Origin: Shewanella electrodiphila
GTDB lineage: Bacteria > Pseudomonadota > Gammaproteobacteria > Enterobacterales > Shewanellaceae
DNA: 36,778 bases
Reading direction: 5' to 3'
NCBI RefSeq assembly: GCF_023283985.1
Contig: NZ_JAKIKU010000020.1
Coordinates: forward strand, 1 to 36,778
A program made the translations under genes and the position numbers. Position 1 is the stretch's first letter. Every line of letters starts with the position of its first letter. A model generated the notes under the pieces. The model was given only the letters and a program-made list of their open reading frames with translations, was not told the DNA's origin and did not search any database. Below, in pieces: positions 8,803-15,843 of this stretch.

Positions 8803-9306
8803 TTAATGATGGCTCATATTCTCGCCTAATAATTCAATAGTAATGTCGTCAAACTTCAATACAGCCCCACCAAACTCACGGGCAAAATCTTGCGCTGCTT
8901 GTTCAGTACTAAATGAGGCTACAGCAGGCCCCATCACCGCTTGTCGACTGGTGCCATAAACATATGTCGCAGTTTTACCGTCAATAAAGAATTCATCTTT
9001 GGGATTATCCCAGTCTGTTTTGGCCATATCATGCACCCAAACTTGGTTCACCTGACGGGTATTTTCTGGTTGTAATAAAAAGCTGAACATATCGCGTGTC
9101 GAACAAAAAGAAGGGTTTACTTCAACGTTTTTTAAGCTCAATTGCCCCTTAGGACCAGGGTACTTTGTGATCATCATTCCGCACATATGACAGCGATCAT
9201 GCTCATGTATGGCATGGCTGTGACCACTCGCCTCTGCGCCAACCTTGTCTGGAGTACAGGCAAATAACAATGGCACTAGTAGTAATAACGATAGGATTTT
9301 TTTCAT
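8803..9306 (-). CDS. NosL-like copper chaperone lipoprotein (sir locus)
   Basis: The 167-residue protein has a lipoprotein signal with lipobox LLFAC (Cys17), placing it in the periplasm on a lipid anchor. A His-rich segment (HSHAIHEHD) leads into CHMCGMM at 39-45, the Cu(I)-binding motif of NosL. The C-terminus ends MSHH. NosL delivers Cu(I) to NosD for nitrous oxide reductase; in this locus it should supply copper for the haem-copper site of SirA. A terminator-like hairpin lies between sirD and this gene, so it may be expressed at lower level or from a separate promoter. S. oneidensis sirJ is my best equivalent, from memory. Confidence 0.9.
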   Translation of the reverse strand: MKKILSLLLLVPLLFACTPDKVGAEASGHSHAIHEHDRCHMCGMMITKYPGPKGQLSLKNVEVNPSFCSTRDMFSFLLQPENTRQVNQVWVHDMAKTDWDNPKDEFFIDGKTATYVYGTSRQAVMGPAVASFSTEQAAQDFAREFGGAVLKFDDITIELLGENMSHH

Positions 9307-9344
9307 TTAAATTTCCAACTCAACACGAGCTCTACAAAGTAAAA

Positions 9345-9398
9345 AGAATCACCCTTAAAAATGACTAAGGGAAGACATATGCGCTTAAGGGTGATTCT
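9345..9398 (-). terminator. Internal terminator or attenuator between sirD and the nosL-like gene
   Basis: AGAATCACCCTTAA (9345-9358) is a perfect 14-bp complement of TTAAGGGTGATTCT (9385-9398). Read on the minus strand the stem is followed by TTTTT. It lies just after the sirD stop and about 40 nt before the next start, so it should partly stop transcripts from the upstream sir genes. Confidence 0.8.
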
Positions 9399-9405
9399 GG
9401 CAACA

Positions 9406-10353
9406 CTAAATTGCGTATGTTTGTCCTGCATACAGGATAAACAGGCGTAAACACATCATGCCGCTAATGGCACAAAACCCTGATAAGTAAAATGCTTTAG
9501 CTGAATGGCTAAAGGTTTTACCTGTGGCGAAGTTAAGCAAGATAGGCCCTAAGAACCCAACACCTACAACACCAATCCAGAATAGATTTGCCCATACACC
9601 AGCTGTAAATGCTTCAAAAGCTGATTGCGCACCAGCATTACCCGTTGCAAGCGACATTGCGATCATGCAGATAAACAAAATTTCAGCAATCATGATTGGC
9701 CATTCAGCCCCATGAAGGATTTTAAGTTCACTGCTGTGCATGTCTTCTTTGAACAAGAATACCGACAACATTTTTGATGCAGCCGCACCTGCAGAGACAC
9801 CTGACGCTATAAATAGCGCTGGTAAAACTGCAGTATTAATCAGTGGGAAGCGGATTAACGCTGAAATCAAGAAACCGGTATAAGCACATACAGATGCCGC
9901 TAAAATTAATGCTGTCACTTCACAAGGTTTGCGAACTGGTTTAAGCATATTAATAATAGGTAGCAAGAAGCTTAATGCTGGAATCGATTTGATTTCATCT
10001 TCAAAGGCATAAAGACACAACACTGCCGTAAGTGGGATGTACACACATAAAGCGATAACCCCTACTGACATCACAGATGTGAAGTTGTAGAACACCAAGA
10101 TACGCCAGAAGAACAATGGGTTGGTTAAGTCTAAAACCAGACATAACATACCTAGTGCAATCGTCACAAACGAGATTAAGCTGGCAGCTTTATACAGTGG
10201 GGTAGTTTCAGTTTGGCCTTTAAAAAAGCGAATTGCTAAAGCAACCACTAAAGAACCACCTGAAATACCGGCTAAGAAAAGGTAAACAGCAATTGGCCAA
10301 GGCCATGCAACCCCTTCAGATAGCCCCATGGTAAACTCCATTGAACCGTCCAT
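9406..10353 (-). CDS. sirD: SirD, NrfD-like membrane quinol oxidase subunit
   Basis: This is an integral membrane protein of the NrfD/PsrC family that oxidises menaquinol and passes electrons to the Fe-S partner SirC. The ATG at 10351-10353 lies 1 nt after the sirC stop with GGGGGT as ribosome site, giving 315 residues; an in-frame codon upstream inside sirC is not favoured. About eight to nine hydrophobic helices are visible, starting with WPWPIAVYLFLAGISGGSLVV, the family's quinone-site region near the first helix. In S. oneidensis, sulfite reduction needs menaquinone and SirCD but not CymA (published). Tight coupling to sirC fits a complex. Confidence 0.92.
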   Translation of the reverse strand: MDGSMEFTMGLSEGVAWPWPIAVYLFLAGISGGSLVVALAIRFFKGQTETTPLYKAASLISFVTIALGMLCLVLDLTNPLFFWRILVFYNFTSVMSVGVIALCVYIPLTAVLCLYAFEDEIKSIPALSFLLPIINMLKPVRKPCEVTALILAASVCAYTGFLISALIRFPLINTAVLPALFIASGVSAGAAASKMLSVFLFKEDMHSSELKILHGAEWPIMIAEILFICMIAMSLATGNAGAQSAFEAFTAGVWANLFWIGVVGVGFLGPILLNFATGKTFSHSAKAFYLSGFCAISGMMCLRLFILYAGQTYAI

Positions 10354-10354
10354 C

Positions 10355-11062
10355 TTATACCCCCAACTTAACAACTGGAATGTAACGAAGGCTTGGTTCA
10401 GTACCAAATTGAGGCTTCATACGCACAGAGTCTTTCACCGCTAATAATTTATTAACGTATGAGGTTGGATCGTTTGCATCACCAAAGATCAACGCATCAT
10501 ATTTACACTGTTGTACACAAGCTGGTAACTCACCTTTTGATAATTTGCTGTTTAAACAGAAATCGCAATTATCAGCCACATCAGTTTCTTCATTAATAAA
10601 ACGTGCATTGTATGGGCAGGCGCCAATACAGTATTTACAACCTGCACATTTACTTGCGTCCATGGTGACGATCCCTGTTTTAGGATCTTTATGTGCCGCA
10701 CCTGTAGGACATACACTGACACATGGCGCGTTTTTACATTGCTGACAAGAAACACGTACAAACTTACGTTCGCAGTTACACTCTTCTTTGCCACAATGTG
10801 GACATGCTTGCCCTTCAACACCGCCAGATTGATGTTCCATCAACATTCTTGATTTGCCGTCAGGTAAGTTATTCGCGACATTACATGCCTCTTTACACTC
10901 ACCACAACCGACACATTTATTTTGATCAAACACCATAACGTAATGAGGTTTGTTAGCATCTTCGTTGTCATCTTTAACTGAAGTACAGCCCATAGGGCCC
11001 AGAATTAAAGAAGCAGCTCCAATACCTTTTAGAAACCTCCGTCTTTCTATATTTTCACTCAC
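10355..11062 (-). CDS. sirC: SirC, periplasmic four-cluster ferredoxin
   Basis: This NrfC/PsrB-type protein carries electrons from SirD to SirA. The 235 residues start at a GTG with GGGAGG 5 nt upstream. The N-terminus has a twin-arginine motif RRRFLKG (7-13), so it is likely exported folded by Tat. Cluster motifs are CVGCGECKEAC (50-60), CQQCKNAPCVSVCP (106-119), CAGCKYCIGACP (139-150) and CDFCLNSK...CVQQC (166-186), enough for four [4Fe-4S] clusters. An extra cysteine group, CPHCGKEECNC at 87-97, lies between the first and second motifs and is not needed for the standard set. The stop lies 1 nt before sirD. Confidence 0.93.
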   Translation of the reverse strand: MSENIERRRFLKGIGAASLILGPMGCTSVKDDNEDANKPHYVMVFDQNKCVGCGECKEACNVANNLPDGKSRMLMEHQSGGVEGQACPHCGKEECNCERKFVRVSCQQCKNAPCVSVCPTGAAHKDPKTGIVTMDASKCAGCKYCIGACPYNARFINEETDVADNCDFCLNSKLSKGELPACVQQCKYDALIFGDANDPTSYVNKLLAVKDSVRMKPQFGTEPSLRYIPVVKLGV

Positions 11063-11129
11063 AACATCCTCCCTAGTGCAGCTATCGCTGACTGGTATTT
11101 ATTGGTTCGCTGCAAATTCAAATGACGAA

Positions 11130-11870
11130 TCATCGACTCAATTCATCTAATTTAAATTCGGCTTTCATAATTGCGTTATTAATAGATTGTCTATTAAAAG
11201 ATTGAGTTTGATTGGTCAGTAAGATGCGCCAGTGATCTATCGCGTCAACATATTCACCCTTAAGGTAAGCATCTGTTGCGAGTAGCAATCTGGTATTAAG
11301 CTCATCACGTTGAAAACTCAACGCTGTATCAATGACCATTTTGGTCTCAGGTAAAAACTGACGACTATCTCGGTAATACATTGATGTCGCTTTTATGCCT
11401 AATAACTCAGCATCAGCACCCACTAGCTCAATTAACTGATCTAGCGTCGTCACAGAGTCAGCATATAAACCGCCTTCTGCATATGATTGTGCTAACGAAA
11501 TAAGCGCTAATTCATTTTGTGGTTGTTGCTGAACTTGATCTCGCCCTTTAGTAATACTGGCTGCAATCAAGTAATCCACCGAGTCATCTGCCTGACCTTT
11601 ATCCCAATCTTGGAAATGTCCTCCACTGGCATATATAGATAACGAAAAAATCAATACAGCGACTGACATCCATAATGGACTTTGATAAGAACCAGCAAGC
11701 TTAAATTCATCATATTTAAGGCAATGCTCGCCATTGTTACCGTCAGCCACTTTATTGGCTTGTTTCATCACAGTGCTGCTCAAATTACGGTTATATACAC
11801 TGTGATGAATCCAGAAGAGTCCGATAAATATACTCAGACATACTGCTATACCTAAGGCCAGAATATTCAT
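11130..11870 (-). CDS. CcmI-like TPR protein, apocytochrome chaperone
   Basis: The 246-residue protein has a transmembrane helix at 2-22, a loop, a second helix at about 65-84, then helical TPR-like repeats (for example NELALISLAQSYAEGGLYADS and LNTRLLLATDAYLKGEYVDA). CcmI/CycH has the same layout and holds apocytochrome c C-termini for the haem ligation complex; NrfG is the equivalent in nitrite reductase loci. It is shorter than a full CcmI (about 400). Lying within the sir operon, it probably presents apo-SirA to the CcmF-like ligase encoded divergently. The assignment is by architecture and context. Confidence 0.8.
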   Translation of the reverse strand: MNILALGIAVCLSIFIGLFWIHHSVYNRNLSSTVMKQANKVADGNNGEHCLKYDEFKLAGSYQSPLWMSVAVLIFSLSIYASGGHFQDWDKGQADDSVDYLIAASITKGRDQVQQQPQNELALISLAQSYAEGGLYADSVTTLDQLIELVGADAELLGIKATSMYYRDSRQFLPETKMVIDTALSFQRDELNTRLLLATDAYLKGEYVDAIDHWRILLTNQTQSFNRQSINNAIMKAEFKLDELSR

Positions 11871-11946
11871 ACGCGTCTCTTCTTTCTTGAATTTAATTAA
11901 TGAGTTATCACCAAAAGTTCAATGACAACTTGTTGTTAGTAAAAGC

Positions 11947-12720
11947 TTAGTGAGAGCCCATCATGCCGTTCATGCCCATACCTGTTAGGCCCATACCTTT
12001 TGCGTTTTCACTCGGTGCTTCAGACTTAACTAATTCCACTTCAAAAATTAATGCAGTATCTCCAGGAATATCACCAGCACCGTCTTTGCCATACGCTAGC
12101 TCAGATGGAATGGCAAAACGAAAGGTTGAGCCTTCAGGCATCAAGCGTAAACCTTCTTCCCAACCAGCAATGGCTGTCAGTAATGCAAAACGAACTGGAT
12201 CTGTCGTTTCATCAAATACAGTCCCATCAACTAATGTGCCTTTGTACTTCACAGTGACCACATCTTCAGGGTTAGGTTTTTTGCCTTCACCCATTTTTAT
12301 CACTTCATACTGCAAGCCAGAACCCGTCACCTTAACGCCATCTTTCGCTTTGTTTTCAACTAAGAAAGCATCACTGGCTTTTTTACTTTCAAGGGCAATT
12401 TGTTGCATTTTTTGGCTACTCAATAAATTAAGTAGTTCACTTCGATCGTTTAAGTAAGTCAGCACATCTTCATCAGACATTTTCTGTTCATTCTTAAGCG
12501 CATCAATCACACCATCAATCACCAATTGAACATTAATTTGAGCGCCAAGCTCTGTTTGGTTATAAATTTGGCTTGATAGGTAATTACCAATAGAAGCGCC
12601 CATGCTGTAAGACTGTTTTTCAACATCGCTTTCTACGTTTTGAGCAGCAAAACTGCCTGCTGATAAAACCAATGTCATACACGTTGCAATGGCTAAGGTA
12701 CTTTTCTTTAATAATTTCAT
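11947..12720 (-). CDS. FKBP-type peptidyl-prolyl isomerase with Met-rich tail (sir locus)
   Basis: This periplasmic prolyl isomerase is of the FkpA/Mip type. The ATG at 12720 is chosen because it begins a clean signal peptide (KLLKKSTLAIATCMTLVLSAGSFAA) and has GAGAG upstream; the longer frame adds 16 unlikely residues. An N-terminal helical dimerisation domain (about 25-130) precedes an FKBP domain (VVTVKYKGTLVDGTVFDE, WEEGLRLMPEGS, IPSELAYGKDGAG). The last 17 residues, KGMGLTGMGMNGMMGSH, contain five Met and a terminal His, a possible Cu(I)-binding tail. The S. oneidensis and Wolinella sulfite reductase loci also encode such an isomerase, which probably helps fold the multihaem enzyme. Confidence 0.92.
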   Translation of the reverse strand: MKLLKKSTLAIATCMTLVLSAGSFAAQNVESDVEKQSYSMGASIGNYLSSQIYNQTELGAQINVQLVIDGVIDALKNEQKMSDEDVLTYLNDRSELLNLLSSQKMQQIALESKKASDAFLVENKAKDGVKVTGSGLQYEVIKMGEGKKPNPEDVVTVKYKGTLVDGTVFDETTDPVRFALLTAIAGWEEGLRLMPEGSTFRFAIPSELAYGKDGAGDIPGDTALIFEVELVKSEAPSENAKGMGLTGMGMNGMMGSH

Positions 12721-12794
12721 TTGGCACTCTCTCTTGGAAAATAGATTGACCCAGCGACAACACATCATCAGGTCTTAAATAGGTAATAAAATGG

Positions 12795-13226
12795 TTAAGG
12801 TAATTCTGTTACTCTTCCTGACAATCGCCAGCCGTAAATTCCATCGGCCATATGTCTAACCCCTGTGTAACCTAGTTTTACTGTTTCTCGTGCAGCCATC
12901 GCACTTGAAGTACATAAAGTGTTAGCACAGTAGAACACCATCACCGCATCCTTATTTTTTGGAAGTAACTTTTTCCAGTTCTTCACGTTGAAGTACACCG
13001 CACCAGGGATAAACCCTTCAGCCCATAACTCCAATGTGTTTACATCAAAAAAATAAACATCTTCATTGCCCACTAACGACTCAGCTTCACGCATTGAAAT
13101 CGGATTAAGCTGAATGTCATTAATAGGAATTGGAATGAGATCCCCACCCGCACCAGCAAACACTTGTGCTTGCACTGCGACGAACAACGATACTGAAATC
13201 AAAATATTGCTAAGTAGTTTTTTCAT
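12795..13226 (-). CDS. Periplasmic rhodanese-like protein (sir locus)
   Basis: The 143-residue protein has a signal peptide (SNILISVSLFVAVQAQVFA) and one rhodanese domain. The active-site loop reads FYCANTLCTSS with Cys100 as expected nucleophile and a second cysteine at 105. The domain also shows DVNTLELWAEGFIPGAVYFN and the C-terminal DGIYGWRLSG typical of the fold. It lies directly downstream of sirA. A sulfurtransferase exported next to a sulfite reductase could handle sulfane sulfur or react with sulfite or sulfide, or it could serve as a thiol partner in maturation; the sequence does not decide. Confidence 0.88.
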   Translation of the reverse strand: MKKLLSNILISVSLFVAVQAQVFAGAGGDLIPIPINDIQLNPISMREAESLVGNEDVYFFDVNTLELWAEGFIPGAVYFNVKNWKKLLPKNKDAVMVFYCANTLCTSSAMAARETVKLGYTGVRHMADGIYGWRLSGRVTELP

Positions 13227-13244
13227 GGTTTTCTCTCAAAACAT

Positions 13245-13266
13245 CTCGGCATCGGCTGACGCCGAG
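13245..13266 (-). repeat. Hairpin in the leader of the rhodanese gene
   Basis: CTCGGC pairs with GCCGAG around a 10-nt loop. It lies between the terminator after sirA and the rhodanese start. It may stabilise the processed downstream mRNA. Role inferred only. Confidence 0.4.
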
Positions 13267-13275
13267 TTATTAAAA

Positions 13276-13305
13276 AATGGCTACTCACATACGTGAGTAG
13301 CCATT
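13276..13305 (-). terminator. Internal terminator directly after sirA
   Basis: AATGGCTACTCAC and GTGAGTAGCCATT form a perfect 13-bp stem with a 4-nt loop. On the minus strand it is followed by a run of T. It lies 7 nt beyond the sirA stop and should reduce read-through into the accessory genes, giving high SirA relative to its helpers. Confidence 0.85.
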
Positions 13306-13311
13306 AGGGTT

Positions 13312-15336
13312 TTACATTTTTTTACCATTAATAATGGCTTGAGCTTGAGTCACGTAAGTGAGTGCTGCATCAATACGTTTATGGGTATAACGTGCACCGT
13401 GGACACCCCAAGAACCATCTTTTTCAAGTAAAGTCACTGCATCTTGTGCTTTATCAGCCAATAGAAGAACTTGTGATTTATCTTCAACAGATAACTTAGT
13501 CACTTCTAATAATTGGTCGATAGTGTCAAGAGCGCCGACAACTTGAGCGTAAGTTTCTTTGATAGGCGTTTGGAACTTCATCACTTCGCCGTAGATCTCT
13601 TGTTGATCTTCGTAGTGTAGGCTTGGGTCAAGTTCTGATTGGAACTGACTGTGACAACCTTTACCATTAACGACATTATCATCAGAGATAGCAGTACGAG
13701 CACAAGACCACATTAAATCTAAGTAGTTATTACCATTAGCATTCTTCGCAACAGTCCAACCTTTAGTGGTCGCTTCACGCGGTTTGCCTTCTGGTGGGTT
13801 CAATGTCTTCTGAGTTGGGTCGATTTCAATCTTCCACATGTGCGACTTACGAACCGCGTCGAAACCAGCTTGATCAGGGAACTGCATTGCGGTGAAGTTT
13901 TCACAACTGCCCATGTTAGGCATGTGACAACTTGTACAGCTTTGGTCGCTATGAGTCTTAGTGTTTGCTGCGATTTCAGCTTGCGCTGCGTGACAGTCAG
14001 AACACTCTTTCTTCATTTTCGGTTTGGTATAACCAGACTTCCAATCGTTGCTTGTAACTTCATGTGGATCATGACAAGTCGCACAACGCATGCCTTTTTC
14101 ATAATGCATAGAAGCGAACATTTGCGAACCTTCAGTACCACATGATGGACATGCAGACTTCATTTTCACACCAAAAGCATACTCAAGTTTATCTTGGCCT
14201 TCTTCTGTATCAGCTAGCTCATCAACGAAGTTAAAACGTTGGTGACAACGTTCACAATTCGAAGGCATTCCGCCGCCATTACCACCATCTAGATGACCAC
14301 CTGCTCCGTGACATTCTTCACAAGCAATACCTTTAGAAATGGTATGTTCTTGTAGTTTTTTAGGGTCACCTAAAGCAGCTAAGTATTCATCTTTAGTTTC
14401 GAAGTCGAACTTGAAGCTATGACACACTTCACAGTAAGAGCTTGCAGGTTGGAACAACATTGCTTTTTCATACTTCGCACCGTATGAGCTCATGCCCACT
14501 TGGTGAGAACCACTTAAACCAAATGCTTTACCATCGTTAGTTTCAGGGAATTCTGGGATAACTGCGTTAATTTTGGCAGCCATTTCAGGCGTTAACCATT
14601 CAGCCCAACCACGTGAGAATTGGTTACCACCAGCGACCATTTTACCGCTGCCATCTCTCAATAAGCCGTCACGAATATGGTAAGTACCACGGACTAACCA
14701 TGCATCAATGAAACCGTATTTAGTACGTGGTGTACCCACAGTTGCGTAGATCATGTCAGGCGTAATACCATCAGCCAAAATAGAGGTATCTTTGGTGTTG
14801 TACATGGTCTTATTCAAATCGTTATCCACTTCTGGATGTTCACCAGGGAAACGAATTGTTTTAGAGTGACGAGAACGACTCCATGCTTCATATTGAACAG
14901 CATGACATTCGCCACATTTTTCAGGTCCAACAAACTTGTTTGGATAATCAAGAATTGATTTAGCGCCTAAACGATATTGAACAGCGCTTGGACGACCCAC
15001 ACGTTTGCTATATTTAGGGCTATTACCTGTATCTAAATACTCTTCACCACGGTCACTAATGTGGTAATCACCCACTAAGTTACCTTCTTCATGGTATTTA
15101 AATACTGGATGGTTCTGGAATAAATAATCAAAAAGTTCTTGTTCTTGAACAATATAATCTTGTAGCGTTTTAACGCCTTTTGATTCTTCATCTCCATTTG
15201 GATTTGAAATAACTTTCTGAGCTGTTTTACCCATTGCTGGTATACTATCGTATTTACCAGCTGCATTCGCATTGCCAACAATGCCAAGACAAACTAGCAC
15301 ACTTAGTGCTGCTATCTTGTATTTAGCCTGTTTCAT
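13312..15336 (-). CDS. sirA: SirA (MccA), octahaem c sulfite reductase
   Basis: This periplasmic enzyme reduces sulfite to sulfide with six electrons. The ATG at 15336 has AGGAG 8 nt upstream and begins a signal peptide (KQAKYKIAALSVLVCLGIVGNANA), giving 674 residues. Seven CXXCH motifs lie at 141-145, 302-306, 339-343, 361-365, 418-422, 445-449 and 467-471. The eighth haem site is C545 followed by 15 residues and C561-H562, the CX15CH hallmark of this family. Non-haem cysteines in CPSC (396-399) and Cys478 (GSCENF) are candidates for the copper ligands known from Wolinella MccA, where two cysteines bind Cu(I) near a haem. The gene is first in its operon, behind a long AT-rich divergent region. 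Confidence 0.96.
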   Translation of the reverse strand: MKQAKYKIAALSVLVCLGIVGNANAAGKYDSIPAMGKTAQKVISNPNGDEESKGVKTLQDYIVQEQELFDYLFQNHPVFKYHEEGNLVGDYHISDRGEEYLDTGNSPKYSKRVGRPSAVQYRLGAKSILDYPNKFVGPEKCGECHAVQYEAWSRSRHSKTIRFPGEHPEVDNDLNKTMYNTKDTSILADGITPDMIYATVGTPRTKYGFIDAWLVRGTYHIRDGLLRDGSGKMVAGGNQFSRGWAEWLTPEMAAKINAVIPEFPETNDGKAFGLSGSHQVGMSSYGAKYEKAMLFQPASSYCEVCHSFKFDFETKDEYLAALGDPKKLQEHTISKGIACEECHGAGGHLDGGNGGGMPSNCERCHQRFNFVDELADTEEGQDKLEYAFGVKMKSACPSCGTEGSQMFASMHYEKGMRCATCHDPHEVTSNDWKSGYTKPKMKKECSDCHAAQAEIAANTKTHSDQSCTSCHMPNMGSCENFTAMQFPDQAGFDAVRKSHMWKIEIDPTQKTLNPPEGKPREATTKGWTVAKNANGNNYLDLMWSCARTAISDDNVVNGKGCHSQFQSELDPSLHYEDQQEIYGEVMKFQTPIKETYAQVVGALDTIDQLLEVTKLSVEDKSQVLLLADKAQDAVTLLEKDGSWGVHGARYTHKRIDAALTYVTQAQAIINGKKM

Positions 15337-15843
15337 TGTCCCACTCCTAATCATCATTATTTTATATGTTGCAGTCGAACCTGGCAGTTCAGCTAGCGAT
15401 ATAATTAATTTGAGCAAGACTAAGTTTAAAGATAAAAACCAATGATTTGTTGAGCTAGATCACATCATAAAACGCCTCAGACCTAACAAAACCTAAAAAC
15501 AATATTAACCAATAAAAACAACAGCATAATTATATTTTTATTTTATTTTTTATATAAAAACGCCATTTTTTTATCTATGAAAAATCATAAATTTGTTTTT
15601 TACAAAATAAAAATATCTCAATATTAAAATTAGCAAAATTATTAAGATCAACCTCACAGAAAAATATCCTCAACATAGATAACCTTCAGTTGCTTCTTAT
15701 TTAAGTGATGATATAAGTCGCTAGAAACAAGTCGTTTAAAGACAACAAAACGTCTAATTAATATTGATATAACTTTCTCATTAACAAAATAGATTTATCT
15801 TATATTAATTATTAAACCCTCCACACAATATATAGGTAATAAT
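15337..15843. promoter_or_regulatory. Divergent sirA / ccmF-like promoter region
   Basis: This 507-bp stretch is very AT-rich, especially 15500-15840, and carries no gene. It must hold the promoters of both sir transcripts. One CRP-like site is described separately. I see no other confident operator. The sirA ribosome site AGGAG lies close to 15345, and the ccmF-like gene has AGG about 10 nt before its ATG. Confidence 0.7.
15449..15464. promoter_or_regulatory. CRP-like binding site upstream of sirA
   Basis: GTTGA-GCTAGA-TCACA matches the CRP pattern TGTGA-N6-TCACA in the full right half and 3 of 5 positions in the left half. It is centred about 120 nt upstream of the sirA start. CRP is a main activator of anaerobic respiration in Shewanella (published), so the site is plausible. 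Strength and occupancy are unknown. Confidence 0.5.

Noticed and set aside
11059..11071. Minimal ATG-TTG-TGA frame overlapping the sirC GTG start
   Set aside because: The ATG touches the GGGAGG ribosome site with no spacing, so it is unlikely to be used; the GTG has proper spacing.
11963..12457. 164-codon plus-strand frame opposite the FKBP isomerase
   Set aside because: It mirrors a well-supported FKBP gene and has a Ser/Pro-rich translation typical of an antisense frame.
15632..15652. Possible FNR/EtrA box (ATTAT-TAAG-ATCAA) between sirA and the ccmF-like gene
   Set aside because: Only the right half is complete and the left half matches 3 of 5 positions in very AT-rich DNA, where such matches are common.
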